NCBI RefSeq assembly: GCF_011516835.1
Contig: NZ_WOTB01000018.1
Coordinates: 35,745-99,744 of the forward strand
Direction: 5' to 3'
From: Acetobacter musti
GTDB lineage: Bacteria > Pseudomonadota > Alphaproteobacteria > Acetobacterales > Acetobacteraceae
DNA length: 64,000 nucleotides
The translations under genes were made by a program, and so were the position numbers. Shown piece by piece: positions 37,765 to 46,653 of this stretch. The stretch's first letter is position 1. Every line of letters begins with the position of its first letter. The notes under the pieces are model-generated. The model saw only the letters and a program-made list of their open reading frames with translations, was not told where the DNA came from and ran no database searches.

Positions 37765-39042
37765 TTACACGATCTCGGCCACGAGGCCGCCTTCGTCAAC
37801 TGCTGTGGCGCGCAGAACCTCGATGCGGCCGGCTTCGGACTGACCGCCGGCCAGGCGCACGGGGGCGAATTCGGCGCTGTGACCGCTTTCGGGGGTTTCC
37901 ATCAGGACTTTGAGATCGCGCCCGAGGAGGCTGCGATAATAGGTCTGTGCAGCCTGGTCGCCGATGGCGCGGATGCGGGCGGCGCGGGCCTTGCGTTCCA
38001 CGACAGGGATGGCGGGCATCCGGGCGGCGGGTGTGTCCGGGCGGGCGCTGTACGGGAAAACGTGCAGGTAAGGCAGGGCCGCCTGTTCCAGGAAGGAGAG
38101 GGTTTCTTCGAACAGGATTTCGTCTTCTGTCGGGAAGCCGGCGATGAGATCGGCGCCGATACCGATTTCCGGCCGGATCGAACGGGCGCGGTCGATGACG
38201 GCGGCGGCGTCCGCGACGAGATGGCGGCGCTTCATGCGCTTGAGGATCATGTCCGAGCCGGCCTGCAGCGACAGGTGCAGATAGGGCATGAAGCGGTCTT
38301 CGGCTTCGAGCAAACGCCAGATGTCCTCATCGATTTCGACGGGATCGACGGAGGAGAGGCGCAGGCGTTCGAGTTCCGGGACGAGGGCGAGGACGCGGCG
38401 ACAGAGCTGGCCGAGGCGGGGCGTGCCGGGAAGGTCGCCGCCCCAGGAGGTGATATCGACGCCGGTGAGCACGACTTCCCGATAGCCTGCGCCGACGAGG
38501 GCGCGGACCTGTTCGACGACGGCGCCGACCGGGACGGAGCGGGAGGGGCCGCGACCGAAGGGAATGATACAGAAGGTGCAGCGGTGATCGCAGCCCTGCT
38601 GGACCTGGACGAAGGCGCGGGTGCGGCCGGCGAAGTCGGTGACGAGGTGGGCGGCGGTTTCTTTCGCGGCCATGATATCGGAGACGGCATGGCCTTCGGT
38701 GAGGGCTTTTGCCGACCAGCTTTCGGCTTTCAGCTTGTCTTCATTGCCGAGCACGCGGGAGACGCCGGGGATGGCCGCCCAGCGATCGGGGTCGATCTGG
38801 GCGGCGCAGCCGGTGACGACGATCCGGGCGCCGGGGCGCTGGCGGTGCGCGCGGCGGATGGCCTGACGCGCCTGCCGCTCGGCCTCGCCGGTGACGGCGC
38901 AGGTATTGACGATGATGACATCATCCAGCGCGGCGGCATGGCCGCGCATGACTTCGCTCTCGTACGTGTTGAGGCGGCAGCCGAAGGTCAGGATGTCCAC
39001 GCCGCCGCCTTCTGTCGGGGCGTCGGCATCTGTGCTGGTCAT
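37765..39042 (-). CDS. mtaB: tRNA t6A37 methylthiotransferase MtaB
   Basis: 425 aa radical-SAM enzyme. The N-terminal UPF0004 domain has the three cluster cysteines Cys22, Cys48 and Cys79. The radical-SAM CxxxCxxC motif is Cys151-Cys155-Cys158 (QQGCDHRCTFCIIPFGRG), and a C-terminal TRAM-like region is present. The TFGCRLNTYES start distinguishes it from MiaB and RimO. It adds the methylthio group to t6A37 of tRNAs reading ANN codons. Its start overlaps the dapF stop by 4 bp. Confidence 0.92.
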   Translation of the reverse strand: MTSTDADAPTEGGGVDILTFGCRLNTYESEVMRGHAAALDDVIIVNTCAVTGEAERQARQAIRRAHRQRPGARIVVTGCAAQIDPDRWAAIPGVSRVLGNEDKLKAESWSAKALTEGHAVSDIMAAKETAAHLVTDFAGRTRAFVQVQQGCDHRCTFCIIPFGRGPSRSVPVGAVVEQVRALVGAGYREVVLTGVDITSWGGDLPGTPRLGQLCRRVLALVPELERLRLSSVDPVEIDEDIWRLLEAEDRFMPYLHLSLQAGSDMILKRMKRRHLVADAAAVIDRARSIRPEIGIGADLIAGFPTEDEILFEETLSFLEQAALPYLHVFPYSARPDTPAARMPAIPVVERKARAARIRAIGDQAAQTYYRSLLGRDLKVLMETPESGHSAEFAPVRLAGGQSEAGRIEVLRATAVDEGGLVAEIV

Positions 39043-39866
39043 TTTGGATAGGCCTCGGGATCGACCGTGCCTTCGAACGCGAGCTGCGCCGGGCCGGTCA
39101 TCTGGACGTGATCGTTGTCATCCCATGCGATAAGCATCTCCCCGCCGTCAACCTCAACCGTCATGCGGCGGTCGGCGAGCCCTCTTCTGGCGGCGTTGAC
39201 GACGGCGGCGCAGGCGCCGGAACCGCAGGCCAGGGTGAAGCCGGCGCCGCGTTCCCAGACGCGCAGGCGCATGCGGTCAGAGGCGTCGATCCGGGCGAAA
39301 CCGATATTGGCGCGATCGGGGAAGAGCGGGTCCATTTCCAGGGCGGGGCCGCGTTCGGCCTCGGCGAGATCCTGCACGAAGAAAGTGGCGTGGGGGTTGC
39401 CCATGGAGAGCGCGGCGGGTTCGCCGTCGAGCGGCAGGCGGAGGGTGTCGGCCGCATAAGCGAGCGGGACATCCTGCCAGCCGGTGCGGGGGAGGCCCAT
39501 ATCGACGGTGACGGTCGCCCTGCCCTCTTCTTTCGCCGGATGGACGCAGGCCGTCAGGAGGCCGCCGCGTGTCTGGATGGTGAGGTCGCTTTGTCCGGTT
39601 TCCGCGCTGAGCAGGCTGGCGACGCAGCGGGAGGCGTTGCCGCAGGCGCCGGCTTCGCTGCCGTCCGGGTTGAAGAAGCGGACCAGAGCCAGCGCGCCCG
39701 GCGCCGTCGCCTGGCTCAGGGTCACGAACTGATCGCAGCCGATGCCTCTGCGGCGGTCGGCGAGAGCGCTGATGCGGGCTGGCGAGAGGCGGAGCGGCGC
39801 GTTCCGTTCGTCGATGACAACGAAATCGTTACCTAATCCATGCATCTTATGAAAATGTATCGGCAT
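39039..39866 (-). CDS. dapF: Diaminopimelate epimerase
   Basis: 275 aa. It converts LL- to meso-diaminopimelate for lysine and peptidoglycan synthesis. Both catalytic cysteines are visible, Cys75 in GACGNASRC and Cys214 in ACGSGACAA. The start is the ATG at 39866 (MPIHFHKMHGLGNDF, the usual N-terminus), preceded by AAGAG. A frame extending to 40049 is AT-rich non-conserved sequence and crosses into the start of the next gene. It heads the operon with mtaB and ftsY. Confidence 0.95.
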   Translation of the reverse strand: MPIHFHKMHGLGNDFVVIDERNAPLRLSPARISALADRRRGIGCDQFVTLSQATAPGALALVRFFNPDGSEAGACGNASRCVASLLSAETGQSDLTIQTRGGLLTACVHPAKEEGRATVTVDMGLPRTGWQDVPLAYAADTLRLPLDGEPAALSMGNPHATFFVQDLAEAERGPALEMDPLFPDRANIGFARIDASDRMRLRVWERGAGFTLACGSGACAAVVNAARRGLADRRMTVEVDGGEMLIAWDDNDHVQMTGPAQLAFEGTVDPEAYPK

Positions 39867-39964
39867 GTTACTCTTATAAACCATACGTGGCTTTGAGGCT
39901 AAAAAAACGCTGTTTTCCGCGGATACGCACATCTGATATGCGTTTTGTGAATATATGTAATTCG

Positions 39965-39970
39965 TATAAT
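39965..39970 (+). promoter_or_regulatory. Candidate -10 box for the porin-like gene
   Basis: A perfect TATAAT 26 bp upstream of the ATG at 39996, in an AT-rich spacer shared with dapF. The -35 region (GTTTTG, 17-bp spacing) is poor. Confidence 0.35.
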
Positions 39971-39995
39971 TATTATTTACTGCGTTGAGGTAGCA

Positions 39996-41897
39996 ATGTT
40001 TTGTCGCAATTGCCCCTCTGATAATGGACCTTTTCCACAAATGCCGCAAAGCCCGACGATTCTCCGCCGGACCAGACGCCCTTATGTCATTGCTCTTCTT
40101 GCCGGCTCGACGATGATTTCGCTGTCCGCCCGGGCGGACGATCAGAGCGAATCACTCGAACTGATGGAAAAACAGATTGCGCGCATTCAGGAACAGCAGG
40201 CTCAGCTGACTCATGCGCTGATCGGGCTGCAGAAGCAGCTTATCGCCCGCAAATCGACATTGCAGCATTCTTCGTCGGCTCATGCCTCCCTGAGCCGTGC
40301 GACGCGCCAGCACATTGCCGTCGCCAATGGCTCCGTGGCCGAACGGCCGGAGGAAATGCCGGAGGAGGAAACGACCGCCGGACGCGGTGTGTCGCGTCAC
40401 GTTACCGGACCGGAGGTGACGCCCGTGTTCCCTGGCGCGGACCGGCCCACGGTCGAGTCGGTGGTGGCGCGTCGGGCTGAGGACGTGATTTCGCACATGG
40501 CGGAAAACAATGTCGGGCCGCATCCGCGTGAGACGGTTGGCGCGCAGGCGGCCGGCGCGGTGGGTGATCACGGTGTTTTCCACATGGGGCCGGTCACCCT
40601 GGCGCTGGGTGGTTTTGTCGACACGTCGAGTGTGCTGGAGAACCGGCATGTTCCGTCCGGGACGTTCAACTACTGGCAGGACATGCCGTTTAAGAACGAC
40701 CCGCGCTATCACACCAACAATTTTGAAGGCAGCGCGCGTTACAGCCGCATTTCCCTGATGGCGCGGGGCAATGTCAGCAAGACCGAGACGATTTCCGGCT
40801 TCTTCGAAATGGATTTCGGCGCGGGCGCGGCGACGACGGACGCGTATGAGAGCAACAGCTACGCGTTCCGTCTGCGGCAGGCTTATCTTGCCTATGACAA
40901 CAGTGAATCGAATTTCCATTTTCTGGCCGGCCAGGCCTGGAGCATGCTGACGCCGGATCGCGTCGGCATCATTCCGCGTCAGGAGAGTCTGCCTGAAACG
41001 ATTGAGTCCTCGATGCTTGCCGGACAGACATGGACGCGGCAGTGGCAGGCCCGTTTTGTCAAGGACATGATGCATCACAGGCTCTGGCTCGGCCTGTCGA
41101 TCGAAAATCCGCAGACGCTGTATGATACGACCGGCTTTACGAACAATGACGGCACGGTGTCCCTGCCGAACGGACAGGTGGCGACGGTTTCCTCCGACGG
41201 CACCGGGCTGACCAATCCGGCGCCGTTCTCGAATGAGATCGCGCCTGATGTGATCGCCAAGGTTGCCTATGATCCGTCCTGGGGTCATTACGAGCTCGAA
41301 GGTATCCTGCATTTCCCGCATGATCGCGTGTCCGGCGTCGGTTACGGACATAATAACACGGTGATTGCCGGCGGCGGCGGCGGATCGATGGTGATTCCGA
41401 TCATTCCGCATGAGCTGGAAGTCCGCCTGGCAGGGCTGGCGGGTGTCGGCATCGGGCGCTACGGCTCTGTCCTGCTCCCGGACGCAACGCTGAACGCGCA
41501 GGGAAAGCCGGTTCCCCTGCCCTCTGTCCAGGCCAGCGCCGGCATCATTGCGCATCCGAGCACCACGCTTGATGTTTACGGCTATTTCGGCACGCAGCGT
41601 GAAGGGCGGCGGTCATTTTCCGTGGACGGAGAGAATTATGGCTATGGCAACCCGAATTATTCCAATGCGGGCTGCAATATCGAGCTGTCCTCCCTGCCCT
41701 GCACGGCGAATACCAAAGGTGTGACAGAGGTCACGATCGGCGCGTGGTGGCGGTTCTTCAAGGGGCAGTTCGGCACGGTGGAAGCCGGCACCCAGCTGGC
41801 TTATTCCCGGCGGCAGATCTGGCAGGGCGTGGGGGGCGATCCCTCGACCTCGATGAGTCAGATTTTCTTCGATTTCCGATATCTGCCCTTCCAGTAG
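39996..41897 (+). CDS. Outer-membrane porin with N-terminal coiled coil (DcaP-like)
   Basis: 633 aa. A basic leader and hydrophobic signal segment end at SLSARA. A coiled coil follows (about 52-88, SLELMEKQIARIQEQQAQLT), then a polar linker to about residue 195 and a beta-barrel beginning LGGFVDTSS and ending FDFRYLPFQ. A coiled coil before the barrel is known from DcaP-type trimeric porins. The barrel likely passes small carboxylates or similar solutes; this is not certain. GAGG lies 6 nt before the ATG at 39996; a second ATG at 40041 would also keep the signal peptide. Two cysteines near 567-576 could pair. Confidence 0.75.
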   Translation: MFCRNCPSDNGPFPQMPQSPTILRRTRRPYVIALLAGSTMISLSARADDQSESLELMEKQIARIQEQQAQLTHALIGLQKQLIARKSTLQHSSSAHASLSRATRQHIAVANGSVAERPEEMPEEETTAGRGVSRHVTGPEVTPVFPGADRPTVESVVARRAEDVISHMAENNVGPHPRETVGAQAAGAVGDHGVFHMGPVTLALGGFVDTSSVLENRHVPSGTFNYWQDMPFKNDPRYHTNNFEGSARYSRISLMARGNVSKTETISGFFEMDFGAGAATTDAYESNSYAFRLRQAYLAYDNSESNFHFLAGQAWSMLTPDRVGIIPRQESLPETIESSMLAGQTWTRQWQARFVKDMMHHRLWLGLSIENPQTLYDTTGFTNNDGTVSLPNGQVATVSSDGTGLTNPAPFSNEIAPDVIAKVAYDPSWGHYELEGILHFPHDRVSGVGYGHNNTVIAGGGGGSMVIPIIPHELEVRLAGLAGVGIGRYGSVLLPDATLNAQGKPVPLPSVQASAGIIAHPSTTLDVYGYFGTQREGRRSFSVDGENYGYGNPNYSNAGCNIELSSLPCTANTKGVTEVTIGAWWRFFKGQFGTVEAGTQLAYSRRQIWQGVGGDPSTSMSQIFFDFRYLPFQ

Positions 41898-42044
41898 TCC
41901 CGCGCCGGTCTGCCGGCCCGAAGCGGGGAGAGTCCGGGGGGTTATTCCGGCCTCTCTTTTTCCGTCTCCGGTTCAGTGCTGGTATTTTCAGGCAATAGTC
42001 TCTATTGCGTGCTTCCGACTTCGTTCCATGGACATCCCATCACA

Positions 42045-43799
42045 ATGCCTTTTCCGGACACCGTTCCTACCCTCGCCCATGCCCTGGCCGAGCGGGGTTA
42101 TGACGACCCTACTCCTGTACAGGCCGCCGTTCTGGCGGATTCTGCCCGCAAGCGGGATCTGCTTGTTTCCGCGCGCACGGGTTCGGGGAAGACCGTGGCG
42201 TTCGGGCTGGCGATGGCGGACGATCTTCTCGATGCGTCCGGCCAGATTCTGCCGGCCGTCAAACCGATGGCGCTTGTGATCGCGCCGACGCGCGAGCTGG
42301 CGCTGCAGGTCAAGAATGAGCTGTCCTGGCTGTATGCGCAGACCGGCGCGCGGATTGTTTCCTGCGTGGGCGGCATGGAGCCGCGAAAGGAAGCGCGGGC
42401 GCTTGCCGGCGGCGCGCAGATTGTCGTGGGGACGCCTGGTCGTCTGTGCGATCATCTGTCCCGTGGCAATCTGGATCTGTCCGCGCTGAAGGTTGTGGTG
42501 CTCGACGAAGCGGATGAGATGCTGGATCTCGGTTTCCGCGATGAGCTGGAGACGCTGCTGCAGGCGACCCCGGAGACCCGTCGCAGCTTTCTGTTCTCGG
42601 CGACCATTGCGCGGGAGATCGCGCGTCTCGCGAAGCGCTACCAGCATGACGCGCTCCGGGTCGATACGCTTGGCGGCAACGAGCCGCATGCGGACATTGA
42701 ATACCGGGCCATTCTGGCGGATCAGGGCGACACCATCGGCGCTGCCATCAACACGCTGCGTCTGATCGAAAGCCCGGCCGCGATCGTGTTCTGTCATACC
42801 CGCGAGGGGGTGCGGCAGATGCAGAATGCACTGCTGGAGCATGGCTTCGCGTCAGTCGCGATCTCCGGTGAGCTGGGCCAGAACGAACGCAGCCGGGCGA
42901 TCGAGAGTCTGCGCAACGGGCAGGCGCGGGTCTGCGTGGCGACCGATGTGGCGGCGCGTGGCATCGACGTGCCGACGCTGGGCCTGGTGATTCATGCGAG
43001 CCTGCCGGGGAGCCCGGCGACGCTGCTGCATCGTTCCGGCCGGACCGGACGTGCGGGACGCAAGGGAATCTGTGTTCTGATCACGCCGCCCGGTCGTCGC
43101 CGTCAGGCGGACCGGCTGTTCCAGGCGGCGGGCATCGATGCGGCCTGGGCCTCTTCCCCGACCGCGGACCAGATCCGCGCGGCGGATGCGGAGCGTCTTT
43201 TATCCGCTCCGGTCTTCGACCACGAGACGAAACCCGGGCAGGAATCGCTGGTGGAGCGCCTGGTCGCCGAGCGCACGCCGGCTCAGCTTGCGGAGGCGTT
43301 GGTGTCGCTCTGGCAGTCCGGTCTGCCCAAACCGGCGAATGTCCGCGCCATCACGCCGGGCGCTTCGTCCGGACCGGCTTCTCCGCGTGCTCCCCGTGAC
43401 TCTTCGCGCTTTGAACGGACGGGTGAGCGCGAGCGGGCGCCGCGCGAGCGCAATATCGCGGGTTCGTGGTTCCGTCTCTCGGTCGGACGGGCGGATAAGG
43501 CCGATCCGAAATGGCTTGTGCCGCTTCTGTGCCGTCTTGGTGGCGTGACGAAGCAGGATATCGGCGCGATCCGGATCGCGCCGCAATATACGCTGGTTGA
43601 GATTGCTCAGGATAAAGCGGAACGGTTCGCATCCTGCGCTTCCGCCGCCGATGCGGATGAGATCCGGATTGAACCGTCTCAGCCCCCTTCGGGCAAAGAA
43701 GCCGCGCCGGCGCGCGGACGGTCTCCGGGAAGCAGGCCCCCTGCCCGGAAGCGGCCTTCCGGACCACCGGGCAAAAGCTCCACCCGCAAACGGAGCTGA
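42045..43799 (+). CDS. DEAD-box ATP-dependent RNA helicase with DbpA-type C-terminal domain
   Basis: 584 aa. The Q-motif region precedes Walker A ARTGSGKT (43-50), PTREL, DEAD (154-157), SAT (185-187) and HRSGRTGR in the second RecA domain. A linker rich in charged residues leads to a DbpA/CsdA-type RNA-binding domain (SWFRLSVGRADKADPKW, then IRIAPQYTLVEI) and a basic tail. Expected role: ribosome assembly or mRNA turnover, often cold-inducible. The ATG at 42045 opens MPFPDTVPTLAHAL; the frame upstream to 41976 starts with GTG and looks non-conserved. No ribosome binding site stands out. Confidence 0.9.
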   Translation: MPFPDTVPTLAHALAERGYDDPTPVQAAVLADSARKRDLLVSARTGSGKTVAFGLAMADDLLDASGQILPAVKPMALVIAPTRELALQVKNELSWLYAQTGARIVSCVGGMEPRKEARALAGGAQIVVGTPGRLCDHLSRGNLDLSALKVVVLDEADEMLDLGFRDELETLLQATPETRRSFLFSATIAREIARLAKRYQHDALRVDTLGGNEPHADIEYRAILADQGDTIGAAINTLRLIESPAAIVFCHTREGVRQMQNALLEHGFASVAISGELGQNERSRAIESLRNGQARVCVATDVAARGIDVPTLGLVIHASLPGSPATLLHRSGRTGRAGRKGICVLITPPGRRRQADRLFQAAGIDAAWASSPTADQIRAADAERLLSAPVFDHETKPGQESLVERLVAERTPAQLAEALVSLWQSGLPKPANVRAITPGASSGPASPRAPRDSSRFERTGERERAPRERNIAGSWFRLSVGRADKADPKWLVPLLCRLGGVTKQDIGAIRIAPQYTLVEIAQDKAERFASCASAADADEIRIEPSQPPSGKEAAPARGRSPGSRPPARKRPSGPPGKSSTRKRS

Positions 43800-43805
43800 C
43801 CGGGC

Positions 43806-43827
43806 GGCCGCGACTGATGTCGCGGCC
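43806..43827. terminator. Bidirectional hairpin between the helicase gene and flgL
   Basis: Perfect 9-bp stem GGCCGCGAC-TGAT-GTCGCGGCC in the 64-bp gap between the converging stops of the helicase and flgL genes. There is no T-tract on either side, so termination may be weak or Rho-assisted. Confidence 0.55.
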
Positions 43828-43863
43828 TGGTCCTCAGGCGGCTGGCTCTCAGCCTGTCACTCG

Positions 43864-44970
43864 TCAGATATAACTGGCGAGTGTCATGCTCTTCATATCC
43901 GCGATCAGCGTGTACGATGCCTGGAGCTGATCTGTAATCTGGGTGCTCTGCGTGGATAATGTTGCCAGATCGGCGTCCGTCACATTGCCAAGCTGTGTGC
44001 TCAGCATTGTGCTCACTGACGTCAGCAGGGTTGCCTGGGAGGTCAGACTGTCCTGAGTAATGCCGAGGCTGCCTTCCTTGCTGGTCAGCGCGGCTGAGAC
44101 CGAGGACGTCGAAGACTGTAATGTTGAAACAAGATCTGAAAACTGTGTGCTGGATGTATCGGCGCTGCCGAGGGACGCAACGATCATCAGGTTTCGCATC
44201 AGATCTTTAATCATCGACCCGGTGGATGTTGATGTTGCCGGCGTTCCTTCCGTCGCCACCATTCCCACGGTCACCGTATCGTTGTCCTGTCCGACGATGG
44301 CCGTGCTGTCCAGCGACGAAACGGTTGACGGATCGGCTGAGAGAGCACCGGAGAAAACGGAACTGGCGGAGACGGTTGAGCCGTCATCAGCCGTGACCGT
44401 TTTTCCTGAGGCCAGAGCTGTCGCATTCTCAAAAACCGTCTCGGCGCCATCAGTCGAAAGCCCGGAGACTATGCTGGCCGTTGCGGTAGCGAGATCACTC
44501 GTTGCGAGACCGGAAGAATCCGTCACGGGAGGATTGCTGCTGTCCGTGCCGGCGAAAACATAGCCGGTTCCGGAGGTGGTATTCAGCAGGGTTCCGAGCT
44601 GCGCGAGGTCGGTTTTCGCTGTTTCCACGATGGTCTGAAGCGAACTCGTGCCTTCTGAGCCTGAGAGCGACAGGAGGCTGGTCTGCAGATCTGTTGCGAT
44701 CGAGGAAATCTGTGTCAGGGCCGTTTGTGTGACAGAAAGATTTGTCTGCGCGGAACTCACTGAACTCTGCCAGGTCGAGACTGCGGTAATCTGCGGGGAA
44801 AGGCTGATCGCCGTCGCGCGGTCGCTGCCAAGACCCGCATAGGTCTGCGATTTGACGCCGGTGCTGGTCTGATTCTCTATATCCGTCTGTTCCGCAGCGA
44901 GTTCTTTTACTGCCTGCTGCAGAACATAGGACGTTCCTGAAGCTCCGTATAATCCAACTGTTGTGCTCAT
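43864..44970 (-). CDS. flgL: Flagellar hook-filament junction protein FlgL
   Basis: 368 aa, no cysteine, rich in Ser, Thr and Ala. The N-terminal flagellin-like D0/D1 helix (VLQQAVKELAAEQTDIENQTSTGVKSQTYAGLG) and the C-terminal helix (TLSTQSTQITDQLQASYTLIADMKSMTLASYI) frame a variable middle, as in FlgL/HAP3. It links hook and filament and is exported by the flagellar type III apparatus. The start lies 2 bp after the flgK stop. Confidence 0.88.
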   Translation of the reverse strand: MSTTVGLYGASGTSYVLQQAVKELAAEQTDIENQTSTGVKSQTYAGLGSDRATAISLSPQITAVSTWQSSVSSAQTNLSVTQTALTQISSIATDLQTSLLSLSGSEGTSSLQTIVETAKTDLAQLGTLLNTTSGTGYVFAGTDSSNPPVTDSSGLATSDLATATASIVSGLSTDGAETVFENATALASGKTVTADDGSTVSASSVFSGALSADPSTVSSLDSTAIVGQDNDTVTVGMVATEGTPATSTSTGSMIKDLMRNLMIVASLGSADTSSTQFSDLVSTLQSSTSSVSAALTSKEGSLGITQDSLTSQATLLTSVSTMLSTQLGNVTDADLATLSTQSTQITDQLQASYTLIADMKSMTLASYI

Positions 44971-44972
44971 GA

Positions 44973-46499
44973 TTATGACACCGCATCAAGAAGGGCGGTA
45001 AACATGGCCTGTACCGCCGTTATCACTTTCGCATTTGCCGTATAGGCGTTCTGGAGCGCCACCATATTTGACATCTCGTTATCGACATCCACGCCGGATA
45101 CGGTGGAGACTTTTGTCGCAAGGCTGGTCTGAACCGTTGTGGCGGTCGACAGATCGGATGTCGCGGCCGAGGCCACCGCCGCCTGCGCTGAGGTGAGCGT
45201 GGTGGCCAGGCTGCTCAGGCTCTGGTTTGCGCTGTAGCTTATCGTCAGCGTTCCGGAGGCCCCCAGAGACGAGACCGGGGCCGCGAGGTCGCCCGAAACA
45301 TCGGCCGTCGCGGAACCCAGAGCCTTCGAAAGCGCGTCCGTGACTGTTGTCGTGCTGCCGTCCGGCGCAAGCTGCGACGGATCGCTGACATAGGACGGAT
45401 TGACCTCAAGTGTACTGGAGAGACCGGTGATGCCGGAGGGGGTGGTCGCCGACGTATCCGATGCGGGCATGCTGCCTGTGCCGTCGGTAAAAAGCGTCAT
45501 CCCGACGGCATTAAAGCGGTTGGCCAGCGTATAGGAGAATGAATCCAGCTGGGCCTGCATCTCGGGATAGACATTGTCACGAAGATCGATATTCGCGCCG
45601 AGGCTGCCGCCTGTCAGGCTTGAGGTGATATCGACGGACTTGCCGTTGATTTCGAGATCGATTCCCGGGATGGTCGATGAGCTGGCGTCACTGGAATAGG
45701 ACGATGACGCGGAAATTGTGATGTCCGATGTTGACAGAGGCCAGGTCGAAGACGGGGTCTCGATCCCCGAATTACTGTCCGGTTCGGTTGGCAGCTGGGT
45801 GCCGTTCGCTGTCTTGACCAGCATGTCTCCGCTGGAGGTCTCCGTGAATGTGACCGAGAGCTGAGAAGACAGGTCGGACATGACGGCGGCGCGCTGATTT
45901 TCCAGATCGGCGACGCTGACGCCCTGAACCTTGAGCGAGACGATCTGCTGCGAGATCTTACCGATCGTCGTCAGATCGGTGTTGATGTCCGACACGCCGC
46001 TCACGATTGCATCCTGCGCGGACTGGCGCTGTGTCTGATACTCTGTTGAAAGCGTGTTAATGGCCGAGGTCAGGGTCTTTGCGCTGGAAATGACGGTGGC
46101 CTGCGCCGTGGAATCGGTCGGGCTTGAAACCAGCGCTGTCAGTGCGTTCGATACGTTTCCGAGATCGTCCGACAGGGTGTTGGTCGATCCGGAATCCGAG
46201 CTTGTCGATCCCTGCAGGGCGGTGATGGCCGAAAGGGAATTATCCTTCACGGTCAGCGCCGCAACCTCAGCGTTCTGCGTGTACAGCCCGGCTTCGAGCG
46301 CATCGTTGACGTTACGGGTCGTGAGGCCGATGGCCACGCCCGAGCCGGTGCCTGCCGCATCTTTTGCGCTGAGATTGGCGACTTCCTCGACATAGCCCGT
46401 GGTGCTGGCGTTGGACACGTTTTGCGAGAGCACACCGAGCGCGTACTGCGTGCCTTCGAGGCCGCTGGTCGCTATCGACAGTGATGAGTTCAGATCCAT
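44973..46499 (-). CDS. flgK: Flagellar hook-associated protein FlgK
   Basis: 508 aa. The N-terminal rod/hook signature (SLSIATSGLEGTQYALGVLSQNVSNASTTGYVEEV) and the C-terminal helical segment (EMSNMVALQNAYTANAKVITAVQAMFTALLDAVS) are those of HAP1. It is exported and forms the first ring of the hook-filament junction. The ATG at 46499 has GGAG 9 nt upstream; an ATG at 46532 is possible but adds 11 residues before the conserved start. A 154-bp gap without a visible promoter separates it from flgE, so it is probably part of the same transcript. Confidence 0.92.
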   Translation of the reverse strand: MDLNSSLSIATSGLEGTQYALGVLSQNVSNASTTGYVEEVANLSAKDAAGTGSGVAIGLTTRNVNDALEAGLYTQNAEVAALTVKDNSLSAITALQGSTSSDSGSTNTLSDDLGNVSNALTALVSSPTDSTAQATVISSAKTLTSAINTLSTEYQTQRQSAQDAIVSGVSDINTDLTTIGKISQQIVSLKVQGVSVADLENQRAAVMSDLSSQLSVTFTETSSGDMLVKTANGTQLPTEPDSNSGIETPSSTWPLSTSDITISASSSYSSDASSSTIPGIDLEINGKSVDITSSLTGGSLGANIDLRDNVYPEMQAQLDSFSYTLANRFNAVGMTLFTDGTGSMPASDTSATTPSGITGLSSTLEVNPSYVSDPSQLAPDGSTTTVTDALSKALGSATADVSGDLAAPVSSLGASGTLTISYSANQSLSSLATTLTSAQAAVASAATSDLSTATTVQTSLATKVSTVSGVDVDNEMSNMVALQNAYTANAKVITAVQAMFTALLDAVS

Positions 46500-46653
46500 A
46501 GTCACCAGCTCCGGCGAAAATTCTGCCGTCATGAGTCATGAGGCGGAGCGCGTCCGGACCGGGCATCGGCCCTGACGGTCATGTTAATCCCGGCGGGACG
46601 CCTGCACTGTGGTCAGGCTGCCCTACCCGAATGAAGAAGACGTAAACGAGCGC

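Noticed and set aside
40152..41555. 467-codon minus-strand frame opposite the porin gene
   Set aside because: Arg/His-rich antisense product; the plus strand has a signal peptide, coiled coil and barrel.
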